64,000 bases of DNA. Source: Bacillus sp. sid0103 (GTDB lineage: Bacteria; Bacillota; Bacilli; Bacillales_B; DSM-18226). The notes under the pieces are model-generated. The model searched no databases, was not told the DNA's origin, and saw nothing but the letters and a program-made list of their open reading frames with translations. Shown here one piece after another: positions 17,320 through 25,539 of this stretch. Made by a program: the position numbers and the translations under genes. Each line of letters begins with the position of its first letter. Position 1 is the stretch's first letter. The DNA lies in contig NZ_JAHUWN010000003.1 in the NCBI RefSeq assembly GCF_019219025.1, forward strand, positions 282,520-346,519, written 5' to 3'.

Positions 17320-17470
17320 TCAATCAGTTAATTTTGAAACTTTTTCTCCTTTTTTTCGTACATATAAGTGTTGTACATATTGAAGGAACTCAGTCTATCT
17401 AGAAATTTTTCCCTTTTTTATAAATACATTATAATGTACATAAGAACTTATTCGATGAGGAGTGAATCAA

Positions 17471-18895
17471 GTGGGTGTTACACTTAGCAAGGGACAAAAA
17501 GTAGATTTAACAAAATCTCACCCCGGCCTGCAAAATGTCGTGGTCGGGTTAGGCTGGAGTATTAATCATCAAGGTTCAAACTTTGATTTAGATGCGTCAG
17601 CATTTTTATTAGGAGAATCTGGTAAGGTGAACAGTGATCAAGATTTTGTGTTTTATAATAATCCTATTGGCGGAAACGGCTCAATTATCTATAGTGGTGA
17701 CAACCGTACTGGTGCAGGAGCACAAGATGATGAGCAGATCAGGATTGATTTAACCAAGGTACCATCAAACATTCACCGGGTTGCCTTCACCATCACCATT
17801 CATGATGCTCAAGTGAAACGTCAAAATTTCGGACAAATCTCCGACTCATATGTACGTATTTTTAATGAGCAAACGCACGAGGAATTATTGAGATTTAATT
17901 TAGGACGGGATTTTACAGTTGAAACAGCAATTGTCACTGCAGAATTGTATCGACACAATGGTGAATGGAAGTTTAATGCGATAGCCAGCGGCTTCCAAGG
18001 AGGACTTGCTGCACTTTGCCGGAACTTTGGTATTGCCGTTGATGACCCTCCAGTGAGTGTGCCAACACCACCACTGTCACAGCCATCAACCTATCAGCCA
18101 ACTCAGAGTTATCAGCAAAGTAATCCATACCAACAAAACCAAACATACCCTAATTATCAGCAGCCGGTTCATCTTGAACCTGAACCATCCTATCAACAAC
18201 CTGCTTATGGATTTCCGACACAGTCCTATCCTGCAACCGTAAATTCACACCAGACATACGGTGGAGATGATATCATTTGTCCGCGCTGCCATTCGTCTAA
18301 TGTACGGACAGGTAAGAAAGGATTCGGTCTCGGTAAAGCAGCAATTGGCGGACTAATACTTGGTCCGGTCGGCTTACTTGGTGGCTTTATCGGTAAAAAT
18401 CAATTAAAGTTTTCTTGCAATAGCTGTAGCAATTCCTGGTCCCCTTCGCAAACCGATTACGCAGAATGGGCAAATACTCAAAAAAGAAGAGCACAAGAAC
18501 TTTTTAATCGCTATAAAAGTCAGGATGTCCTTGAAGCAGTGGTTGCTGCCTGTGCTTTAGTGGCGATGGCAGACGGATACTTAGATGCATCAGAACGCCA
18601 GAAAATGATTGAGTTTGTTCATCAAAGTGACGAATTGCGAGTGTTTGATACGACTAAAGTCATCCAAAAATTCAACATGTTTGTCTCTAGAATAGAAAAT
18701 GACAGGATGATGGGCCGTGCCGAGGCATTTCGTGCTCTTGGAAAAATAAGAACCAAGCCCGAAATTGCTCGTCTGGTCGCCCGTTATTGCATCGCGATTG
18801 GCTATGCAGATGGAAATTTCGACAACAACGAAAAGCAAATGGTGAGCGATATCTGTCGTGAACTCGGCCTAAATCCTGCAGAGTTTTTATCGTAA
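17471..18895 (+). CDS. TerD-domain protein fused to zinc ribbon and TerB-like domain
   Basis: A 474-residue multidomain stress protein. Residues 1 to about 187 form a calcium-binding TerD domain (start GVTLSKGQKVDLTK; GWSINHQGSNFDLDASAFLL; DDEQIRIDLTKVP). A Pro/Gln/Tyr-rich linker (about 195-262) leads to a zinc ribbon with CPRC at 270-273 and CNSC at 316-319, between which sits a Gly-rich hydrophobic stretch (GLGKAAIGGLILGPVGLLGG). The last 130 residues are TerB-like, with VAACALVAMADGYLDASER and a second IAIGYADGNFDNNEK copy. The GTG at 17471 follows GAGGAG at 8 bases; the earlier GTG at 17462 overlaps that site. No other ter gene is adjacent. A role in envelope or tellurite-type stress is inferred from family. 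Confidence 0.9.
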   Translation: MGVTLSKGQKVDLTKSHPGLQNVVVGLGWSINHQGSNFDLDASAFLLGESGKVNSDQDFVFYNNPIGGNGSIIYSGDNRTGAGAQDDEQIRIDLTKVPSNIHRVAFTITIHDAQVKRQNFGQISDSYVRIFNEQTHEELLRFNLGRDFTVETAIVTAELYRHNGEWKFNAIASGFQGGLAALCRNFGIAVDDPPVSVPTPPLSQPSTYQPTQSYQQSNPYQQNQTYPNYQQPVHLEPEPSYQQPAYGFPTQSYPATVNSHQTYGGDDIICPRCHSSNVRTGKKGFGLGKAAIGGLILGPVGLLGGFIGKNQLKFSCNSCSNSWSPSQTDYAEWANTQKRRAQELFNRYKSQDVLEAVVAACALVAMADGYLDASERQKMIEFVHQSDELRVFDTTKVIQKFNMFVSRIENDRMMGRAEAFRALGKIRTKPEIARLVARYCIAIGYADGNFDNNEKQMVSDICRELGLNPAEFLS

Positions 18896-18950
18896 TTTAA
18901 CAAGCGGCAGCGTCATTTGCGCTTTATATCGTCTGGAGCACTCCAATTGA

Positions 18951-18987
18951 AAAAAGCCTCAAATCCATCTCGGAATTGAGGCTTTTT
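18951..18987. terminator. Convergent terminator for the terD-type gene and selB
   Basis: The stem AAAAAGCCTCAA / TTGAGGCTTTTT with a 13-base loop has A and T tracts on both sides and lies between two converging genes. Confidence 0.9.
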
Positions 18988-18990
18988 CTG

Positions 18991-20874
18991 TTAATGTTTC
19001 CACACTCGTTTATTCTCAACTCTTTTAGTAAGGCCTAATGAATCTAATTTTTCTAAAAACGGGATCATATATTTCCGTGACAGACCAAGAACGTCTTTCG
19101 CTTCTCCAACGTCAAATTCAGCACCTGTCTGACTGCGAAGTTTAGCTGCTGCTTGTTGAAACACTTCTCCATGATAAGCAAACTGACCATCCAATGGGAC
19201 AAGTAGGTCCTCCTCTTCTAGAAAGCGTCGTAAATCTGCTTCAATATTGTCAGGTATACCTGCATCAGCAAAATACTCCTTTAAGTAGCGAACTTTTAAT
19301 CCATCCTTTTTCAAATTAGCAACTAGATTTTCAGTCCGCTTTCCCCAGTTTTTTGGTACATGAGGGACAAAGCTTGCCAACGAAACAAACTGTCCATTTC
19401 TGTTAAAGATATGAGTGATAATCCCATTCTCCAGAACATAATCCAGCAAATGTTTTGGGACTCTTTTTTGCATCGTTTGCAGCAGCTCAGCTTTATTTAT
19501 CCCCATTTTCATCGAATGACGAAGATGAAAATCCTGTAATCTATCAATCATGTCTTCCTCAATGGAATGAATAAGGAGTCGATGTGTATACTCTTTCCCA
19601 TCAAATAAGACAAATTCTTCCTCAACTAATTGCTCTTTTAATCTGTCTTCGTCTAATGAAGTCCGTTTGATTAACTCGTGCAGCGGCAAGCACTTCGCTT
19701 CCATTAACGCAGCAGTAATTCGTTCCTTGGGCGAACCCACCTTTTTCTTTTCAAGTTCTTCGATGGTCTGATTACCAAAACGATACTTATCACCACGCGG
19801 GTCAATCACCCAGCCCCCGCCAATCGTCTCTTGCGGGCTGGGGCGGCGTAGAATAAACCGGTCACCGCGTTTGGTTATAATTTCTTCCTCAAGTCTGAGC
19901 TGACAAAGGATATCGTCATTTTCCTCCTTGATTTCATTGCGATCAAAAAAGACAATCCGACCCATGACCTCCGCCGTTCCGATATGAAGCTTAATCGGCA
20001 TCCTCTGTTTCACATTATGTTGAAGGTCTTCAACAACACGAATAGCTACATCCAGAGTTTTCGTTACAAGGAAATGTTCTGATGAAACAAGTACATCTCC
20101 CCTTTCAACATCTTCTTTCGCCACGCCGGAAAGGTTGATGGCCGTGCGCTGTCCTGCATAGGCTTTTTCAGCCTGGTTATGATGGACTTGAATCTGCCGT
20201 GCTCTGACCTCTATCCCTTTTGGCATAATTTTTAGCGTTTGTCCCTCTTCAACTGTTCCTTCATACACCGTGCCGCGAACCACAGTCCCTTGACCCTTAA
20301 CGGTAAATACCTGGTCAATGGGCAGGCGGAATGCCCCTTTGGCATCACGCATTTCTTGTTCCTTTAACGTTTTGATGATTAATTCTTTAATCTCATCGAT
20401 CCCTTTATGAGATAGGCTGTCTACTAAAACAAACGGAGCATTCTCAAATACGGTTCCAGAAAGTTCAACCAAAATATCATCTTTTACGAGTTCGATAAAT
20501 TCTTCATCTACTCTATCAATTTTTGATATAGCCACTAATCCATTTTTTACACCTAAGAACTTCAAAATATCGAGGTGCTCCCTCGTTTGCGGCATTACAC
20601 CTTCGTCGGCTGCAACAACGAGCACAACGAGATCAATCCCGGCAACACCAGCAATCATTTGTCGGATAAATCGTTCGTGTCCGGGCACATCTATCACAGA
20701 AATTTGTATTTCATTATCTTCGTATAAGGGAGCAAACCCAAGCTCGATTGAAATTTGACGTTCCTTTTCTTCTTTTAACCGGTCTGTATCTACATTAGTT
20801 AGCGCCTTTGTTAAAGACGTTTTCCCGTGGTCAATGTGACCAGCCATACCAATCGTAAAAAATCGTTTTTCCAA
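18991..20874 (-). CDS. selB: Selenocysteine-specific elongation factor SelB
   Basis: SelB is the EF-Tu-like GTPase that delivers selenocysteyl-tRNA to UGA codons marked by a SECIS hairpin. Over about 627 residues the GTPase domain has G1 AGHIDHGKTSL, the G2 region with Ile-Glu-Leu-Gly-Phe, G3 DVPGHERFIRQM and G4 SKID; domains 2 and 3 follow (VFTVKGQGTVVRGTVYEGTV); and the C-terminal 250 residues hold the winged-helix repeats that bind SECIS RNA (ending LGLSRKYMIPFLEKLDSLGL). I place the start at the TTG at 20874 after AGGTGG; a GTG at 20883 overlapping that site is possible. No selA, selD or selenocysteine tRNA gene was recognised in the window. Confidence 0.93.
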   Translation of the reverse strand: MEKRFFTIGMAGHIDHGKTSLTKALTNVDTDRLKEEKERQISIELGFAPLYEDNEIQISVIDVPGHERFIRQMIAGVAGIDLVVLVVAADEGVMPQTREHLDILKFLGVKNGLVAISKIDRVDEEFIELVKDDILVELSGTVFENAPFVLVDSLSHKGIDEIKELIIKTLKEQEMRDAKGAFRLPIDQVFTVKGQGTVVRGTVYEGTVEEGQTLKIMPKGIEVRARQIQVHHNQAEKAYAGQRTAINLSGVAKEDVERGDVLVSSEHFLVTKTLDVAIRVVEDLQHNVKQRMPIKLHIGTAEVMGRIVFFDRNEIKEENDDILCQLRLEEEIITKRGDRFILRRPSPQETIGGGWVIDPRGDKYRFGNQTIEELEKKKVGSPKERITAALMEAKCLPLHELIKRTSLDEDRLKEQLVEEEFVLFDGKEYTHRLLIHSIEEDMIDRLQDFHLRHSMKMGINKAELLQTMQKRVPKHLLDYVLENGIITHIFNRNGQFVSLASFVPHVPKNWGKRTENLVANLKKDGLKVRYLKEYFADAGIPDNIEADLRRFLEEEDLLVPLDGQFAYHGEVFQQAAAKLRSQTGAEFDVGEAKDVLGLSRKYMIPFLEKLDSLGLTKRVENKRVWKH

Positions 20875-20931
20875 CGATGCCACCTACTTTTCCATTCTTC
20901 CCTTCTACTGTATCGATTATGGCACTAGGGT

Positions 20932-21051
20932 TCAAGAGTAGATTTTGCAACAAATACCCACTCTGTTCATGATTTCCCCTTTGTGCTTTCGAAATGAATG
21001 TGGATTCGGACCCTCCTGAGCAAATTCAAGCTTATGCAGTCCAAACTCCAC
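20932..21051 (-). other. Possible small ORF or coding remnant, 39 codons
   Basis: Between selB and the membrane-protein pair an open frame from GTG 21051 to TGA 20932 on the minus strand encodes a plausible-looking peptide (GLHKLEFAQEGPNPHSF, then KHKGEIMNRVGICC). There is no good ribosome site before the GTG. The codon pattern looks protein-like, so it may be a remnant of a longer gene or a dispersed repeat. I do not recognise a family. Confidence 0.25.
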
Positions 21052-21091
21052 CCGCAATCAATCCTACCTCTTAAGACATCATTTAAAATCG

Positions 21092-21586
21092 TTATTTCTC
21101 CTGCTCCTTAACTAACATGAAACGATATAATCCTATTAATAAAGATTGAACGACTAGATAGGTACATATTGAGTAAATAATGCTGTTGCCGTTTTTATAG
21201 GTAAAAACACCCATTTTATGGTAAACCCACTCTACAGCAGTAGCTGCAACTGAAGTACTGAAAATAAATAACACTAAATACCGGTCCCTTAGTTGCAGTT
21301 TTTTATAGATAAACAGAAACCCGTAGGCAAATGGCGGATAAAGAAAATAAACGACGATATCCATTACTGTATAAGCAGGACCATCCATGATATCGTAAAA
21401 GTCAAACGGTTCAGCCCCCATGGAGTTATCGAAAAGCCCTGCGGTTGTAAGGCTGTAGAGGAAGATTAGAATAGTCATTTGCATTGAAAAAACTTTTGGC
21501 AAAAAGAAATAAATACCCCATGAGATAATAAATGCAAAAATAACAAAATAATCATTCAAATCAAACTTATCTTCTACCAACATCAT
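21092..21586 (-). CDS. Small polytopic membrane protein, CBO0543-like
   Basis: A 164-residue integral membrane protein with about five helices and little outside them. Features include a GAEPFDFYDIMDG loop after the second helix and EWVYHKMGVFTYKNGN before the fourth, which recall CBO0543-family proteins of spore-formers; this assignment is from memory. It overlaps the upstream membrane-protein gene by 4 bases (ATGA), so the two are translationally coupled and their products probably work together. No biochemical function is known. Confidence 0.6.
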   Translation of the reverse strand: MMLVEDKFDLNDYFVIFAFIISWGIYFFLPKVFSMQMTILIFLYSLTTAGLFDNSMGAEPFDFYDIMDGPAYTVMDIVVYFLYPPFAYGFLFIYKKLQLRDRYLVLFIFSTSVAATAVEWVYHKMGVFTYKNGNSIIYSICTYLVVQSLLIGLYRFMLVKEQEK

Positions 21587-22056
21587 CGTCGCTCGCCTCT
21601 TTTCCCCATTCCTCTAAACCATTTGAGGCCTAATATCACTAAAAATAAGAAAAGGAGATAATATGAAAGAGTAGTAAGATGATTCCATTTCTTAAAACTA
21701 TATAAGTGACTACCTAAATTTATTATATCGATGGCCATAATAATTAAAATGAACAACAAAAAGAGCAACAGCTGTTTTTTGAAGGGGCTATTAAGAATAT
21801 GCAACGTAATATATGAAACAAATAAAGGGATAAAAACACTTCGAAATAGAAGAAAGGCAATATATAATTTCGGATTGGTAGTGGTTTTCATCCATTTAAA
21901 TGTTTCAAATAAACCTAAATAGGTATGAGTATTTATCAGACACGAAAGAAGAACTAGAAATAAAATGTTTCCTTTCGACCCCCGGGATTGTTGGCGATTA
22001 AAAATAAGCAAACCAATCATCAACCAACTTAATATGAAATAGAAGGTAATAACCAT
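21583..22056 (-). CDS. Small polytopic membrane protein
   Basis: A 157-residue hydrophobic protein with about five predicted membrane helices, beginning MVITFYFILSWLMIGLLIFN and ending in a basic tail (WFRGMGKRGERR). The ATG at 22056 has a strong AGAGGAGAT ribosome site. It is the first gene of a coupled pair with the CBO0543-like gene (4-base overlap). I do not recognise the family. Spore germination or membrane homeostasis is possible by analogy with similar pairs, without direct support. Confidence 0.6.
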   Translation of the reverse strand: MVITFYFILSWLMIGLLIFNRQQSRGSKGNILFLVLLSCLINTHTYLGLFETFKWMKTTTNPKLYIAFLLFRSVFIPLFVSYITLHILNSPFKKQLLLFLLFILIIMAIDIINLGSHLYSFKKWNHLTTLSYYLLFLFLVILGLKWFRGMGKRGERR

Positions 22057-22156
22057 GATATCTCCTCTTCAAATCTTCTCAAAATCTGGTCCTAATCTAT
22101 AGCTTTTCCTTCTTTTACGAAAAATAGAAATATTTCACACTTCTTTAACTTCAAAT

Positions 22157-22191
22157 AAAAATGACGAGTGAATTTGGCACCCGTCATTTTT
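22157..22191 (-). terminator. Terminator of the acetyltransferase/TPR-like operon
   Basis: The stem AAAAATGACG / CGTCATTTTT with an imperfect upper part lies just after the TPR-like gene; on the minus strand it ends in a T run. Confidence 0.8.
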
Positions 22192-22226
22192 TCGTAAATG
22201 ATTTTTCAATTAATCGTAATTAAATC

Positions 22227-22694
22227 CTAGTTTCTTTCAATTTCCTGTAAATCTTTCATCAGCATTTCTTTTGAGGCATCATCTCCTACCTTTTTGGCAT
22301 ATTCGCTTGCTTGTTCAGCTTGTTCGATTGAACTCTCAGTATAACCTAACAAAGAATTTGCGCGACTTAGGGCTTCATAGGCATAGCCAATGTAAAACGG
22401 CTCAATGTCGTTTTCTAAACTGACGGAAAGACAACGTTTAGCATAATATAGGGATCTCTCCCCCAGGCCGGCTATTGCATAAACTCGCGATAACTGCCAA
22501 TAACCAATTGATAAATTCTTAGCAGTATGTTCTTCTACTTGAGTCCAATGCCAAAAGGAGGTATGGGCAAGATGGATCATTTTCTCTTCCTCTTCTTTTG
22601 TTCTATCATTTAAATCAAGGAGGTCCCAAACTGCATTAAAACAATTCACCGCTAATTGTCGATGTGAAAAAGTCGTTGTAATTGTTGTCATCAT
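22227..22694 (-). CDS. Helical TPR-like protein of unknown function
   Basis: A 155-residue soluble all-helical protein with two tetratricopeptide-like helix pairs, visible in YWQLSRVYAIAGLGERSLYYAKRC and YAYEALSRANSLLGYTESSIEQA. Such folds mediate protein-protein contacts. The start ATGATG overlaps the stop of the upstream acetyltransferase gene by 4 bases and has a GGTGGAAG ribosome site, so the two are coupled. No catalytic motif is seen. Function unknown; a partner or target of the acetyltransferase is one possibility. Confidence 0.7.
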   Translation of the reverse strand: MMTTITTTFSHRQLAVNCFNAVWDLLDLNDRTKEEEEKMIHLAHTSFWHWTQVEEHTAKNLSIGYWQLSRVYAIAGLGERSLYYAKRCLSVSLENDIEPFYIGYAYEALSRANSLLGYTESSIEQAEQASEYAKKVGDDASKEMLMKDLQEIERN

Positions 22695-23152
22695 GCTTCC
22701 ACCTTTCTTTTTTCAAAATTACTAATATACAATCCTGGTACAACTTCAAAATCACCAATAAATGTATAGCCATTTTTCAAATACAAATGCTTCGCCGGTG
22801 AATTCGCTTTACCTGTTGATACCTTATAAACAGCCAAAAGCGGATTTATATCCTCAAGTTCGACCAATAACCTTTGCGCAATCCCTTTACGGAAATGAGC
22901 AGGATGCACGATCATCCGACAAATCGTCAACACATCTCCAGTAATCGTATAGGAAATAGCACCAACAAGTTTTCCCTCCAAAAAATAACCAATAAATGAT
23001 TCCTCACAATCTCTTAATTCATTGATGGTTTCTACTAGAGGCGGGATTTCAAAAAAATTTATCAATTCCGCTTCAACAAGATAGGCTGCTCTTTGAAGTG
23101 CCAGCAATTCTTCTGTCAGATTCATATTATGTAAATCAATTTTTTTAATCAT
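22691..23152 (-). CDS. GNAT N-acetyltransferase
   Basis: An acetyl-CoA-dependent GNAT enzyme of about 153 residues. The acetyl-CoA loop is visible in ICRMIVHPAHFRKGIAQRLL, and LYLKNGYTFIGD is the usual final strand-helix unit. I prefer the ATG at 23152 (MIKKIDL), 11 bases after AAGGG; an ATG at 23161 lies only 2 bases from that site. The gene is followed by the coupled TPR-like gene. The substrate is unknown. Confidence 0.85.
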   Translation of the reverse strand: MIKKIDLHNMNLTEELLALQRAAYLVEAELINFFEIPPLVETINELRDCEESFIGYFLEGKLVGAISYTITGDVLTICRMIVHPAHFRKGIAQRLLVELEDINPLLAVYKVSTGKANSPAKHLYLKNGYTFIGDFEVVPGLYISNFEKRKVEA

Positions 23153-23383
23153 CTCAGCCATTTCCCTTCTCTTTCTACTAATAGGATATATCATTATTTT
23201 ATTGAAAAATAGCAATTATTTTAAAGTTCCAACTTTTTTCTTAGGGCAGTCGCCATCACCTCTTTTTCGATTACATCCAAACCAACATATAAGTTATGAT
23301 ATACAGGATTATATTTACTTTTCAGATAATTCAACTTACGATTAGAACATGAGATTTTCTTTAAATAAAACGGGGGGATTCAG

Positions 23384-25039
23384 TTGAAATTTGACGTGAT
23401 TGTGGTTGGTGCAGGTTTAGCTGGTTTAGTGGCAACGGCTGAACTTGCAGATGCAGGAAAAAAAGTACTGCTTTTAGATCAAGAACCCGAAGCCTCTCTC
23501 GGTGGTCAGGCTTGGTGGTCATTTGGTGGTTTATTTCTCGTCGATTCTCCCGAACAAAGAAGAATCGGGATTAGGGACTCCAAAGAACTTGCCTGGCAAG
23601 ATTGGTTAGGGGCAGCAGGCTTTGACAGAGAAGATGACGAGGATTATTGGGGAAAAAAGTGGGCAGAAGCTTATGTTAATTTTGCCGCAGGGGAAAAACG
23701 GGCATGGCTGACAGGAATGGGGGTTCGTTTTTTCCCGGTTGTCGGCTGGGCAGAGCGTGGGGGTTATACCGCAGAAGGTCATGGTAATTCGGTCCCCCGC
23801 TTCCACATTGTCTGGGGGACAGGTCCCGGTCTTGTCAAGCCGTTTGAGGATCGAGTTAGACATGCAATGAAGGAAGGACTCGTCGATTATCGTCCCCGCC
23901 ATCGTGTGAATGAATTAGTCAAGGAAAATGGCGCCATTTGTGGGGTTAGAGGTGATATCCTCGTTTCAAGTACTACAGCCAGGGGAGAAGCAAGTTCCCG
24001 AGAGGTAGTAGGAGAATTTGAGTATCATTCATCGGCTGTTGCTGTAACAAGCGGCGGGATTGGCGGAAACCATGACCTCATTAGAAATAATTGGCCGGAA
24101 CGCCTCGGGAATGCTCCTAAACAGATGATCTCAGGAGTGCCTGAACATGTGGACGGAAGAATGCTTGGAATAACAGAGAAAGCCGGAGGACGAATTGTCA
24201 ACCGCGACCGAATGTGGCATTATACCGAAGGAATTAAAAACTGGGACCCTGTCTGGCCTAACCATGGAATACGAATCCTGCCTGGTCCCTCCTCGCTTTG
24301 GCTTGATGCCAAAGGACAGCGTTTTCCTGCGCCAAATTTTCCTGGGTTTGATACCCTGGGGACCCTTGAAGCAATAATGAAATCTGGTTATGACTATTCC
24401 TGGTTCATCTTAACGCAAAAAATAATTGAAAAAGAATTTGCCTTATCAGGTTCGGAGCAAAATCCTGATTTAACAGGGAAAAGTATCAAGAAAGTGTTAG
24501 CCCGTGTCCTGCCTGGCCCTACAGCACCGGTTAAGGCTTTCATGGATAAGGGCGAGGATTTTGTGATTGCGAATACCCTGCCTGAGCTGGTAGATGGCAT
24601 GAACAAACTAAGCGGTGACCATTTATTATCGCTCGATGCGATTGAACGGCAGATTCTTGCCCGAGACAGGGAGATTGAAAATAAATTTACAAAGGATCTT
24701 CAAATTACGGCCTTGCGTGGGGCCAGAAATTATCTTGGTGACAAATTAATAAGAGTTGCTCCCCCGCATAGAATTCTTGATCCAAAAATGGGACCTTTAA
24801 TCGCTGTTCGGTTAAACATTGTCAGTCGGAAAACCCTAGGCGGCTTGCAAACCGATTTATCCGGCAGAGTCCTTGATGCAACAGGAAAACCGGTCCCAGG
24901 GCTTTACGCAGCTGGAGAAGTTTCAGGTTTTGGCGGTGGCGGAATTCATGGCTATCGCTCGTTAGAAGGAACCTTTGTCGGCGGCTGTTTGTTTACAGGA
25001 AGACAGGCTGGACGTGCAATTGCTAAAGAATTATCATGA
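23384..25039 (+). CDS. FAD-binding dehydrogenase (fumarate reductase/KstD-like family)
   Basis: A 551-residue flavoprotein of the FAD_binding_2 superfamily. The N-terminal dinucleotide fold is IVVGAGLAGLVATAELADAG, with the acidic end of beta-2 in LLLDQEPEASLGGQ. The C-terminal FAD-contacting segment is GLYAAGEVSGFGGGGIHGY. The long AWWSFGGLFLV and HIVWGTGPGLVKPFE segments match the family annotated as putative FAD-binding dehydrogenases related to ketosteroid dehydrogenases; substrate unknown. The TTG start at 23384 follows GGGGGGAT at 6 bases and there is no ATG in position. The small ABM-fold gene 28 bp downstream is probably in the same operon. Confidence 0.88.
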   Translation: MKFDVIVVGAGLAGLVATAELADAGKKVLLLDQEPEASLGGQAWWSFGGLFLVDSPEQRRIGIRDSKELAWQDWLGAAGFDREDDEDYWGKKWAEAYVNFAAGEKRAWLTGMGVRFFPVVGWAERGGYTAEGHGNSVPRFHIVWGTGPGLVKPFEDRVRHAMKEGLVDYRPRHRVNELVKENGAICGVRGDILVSSTTARGEASSREVVGEFEYHSSAVAVTSGGIGGNHDLIRNNWPERLGNAPKQMISGVPEHVDGRMLGITEKAGGRIVNRDRMWHYTEGIKNWDPVWPNHGIRILPGPSSLWLDAKGQRFPAPNFPGFDTLGTLEAIMKSGYDYSWFILTQKIIEKEFALSGSEQNPDLTGKSIKKVLARVLPGPTAPVKAFMDKGEDFVIANTLPELVDGMNKLSGDHLLSLDAIERQILARDREIENKFTKDLQITALRGARNYLGDKLIRVAPPHRILDPKMGPLIAVRLNIVSRKTLGGLQTDLSGRVLDATGKPVPGLYAAGEVSGFGGGGIHGYRSLEGTFVGGCLFTGRQAGRAIAKELS

Positions 25040-25067
25040 GTATGATGTTATTTAAGGAGGTGAGAAT

Positions 25068-25385
25068 ATGTCTTCATTAGTTTTCATGGCACTTTATCGT
25101 CCTAAACCAGGAAAAGCGGAAGATTTGAAAGAAGTCCTTAAAGTACATATCCCAACACTCCGAGAGGAAGAATTAATTACAAGCCGAGAATTATTAACAC
25201 TTCAAGCTGCGGATGGGACTATCATTGAGATCGCTGAATGGCGGTCAACCGAGGCAATTGAAAAAGCACACCAATCCGCAAAAGTAATGGCTGTTTGGGA
25301 TAAAATCGGTTCCTTGGCCGAATTAACAAGTCTTTCAACACTTGCTGAATCACAACACCCTTTTCCTAATTTTAAGCCTTTATAA
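25068..25385 (+). CDS. ABM-superfamily (dimeric alpha/beta-barrel) protein
   Basis: A 105-residue protein with the ferredoxin-like fold of antibiotic biosynthesis monooxygenase-type proteins: a first strand SLVFMALYRPKPGKAEDLKEVL, a middle TIIEIAEWRS strand and a helix AIEKAHQSAKVMAVW. Members include haem-degrading enzymes, quinol monooxygenases and small-molecule binding dimers. It has an AAGGAGG ribosome site and lies 28 bp after the FAD dehydrogenase gene, ahead of a terminator. The specific reaction is unknown. Confidence 0.8.
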   Translation: MSSLVFMALYRPKPGKAEDLKEVLKVHIPTLREEELITSRELLTLQAADGTIIEIAEWRSTEAIEKAHQSAKVMAVWDKIGSLAELTSLSTLAESQHPFPNFKPL

Positions 25386-25411
25386 GTTGAGCTCGCCATA
25401 CTGAATAAAAC

Positions 25412-25460
25412 GCAAAAAGCAGTGAAATTTTTCAAGTAAATGAAATTCACTGCTTTTTGT
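25412..25460 (+). terminator. Terminator of the FAD dehydrogenase operon
   Basis: The stem CAAAAAGCAGTGAA / TTCACTGCTTTTTG with an extended AT-rich loop lies 30 bp after the ABM-type gene. Confidence 0.85.
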
Positions 25461-25539
25461 TTGAGGATATACACTGTTATTCATTCTAACCGGCCATCAT
25501 TTCTAAAACACTAAGGTACCTTAAAAAACTACCTATTCA

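Noticed and set aside
20990..21060. Possible selenocysteine tRNA gene beside selB
   Set aside because: A GGGTCCGAATCC stretch recalls a T-arm, but no matching acceptor stem, UCA anticodon arm or long variable arm could be folded around it.
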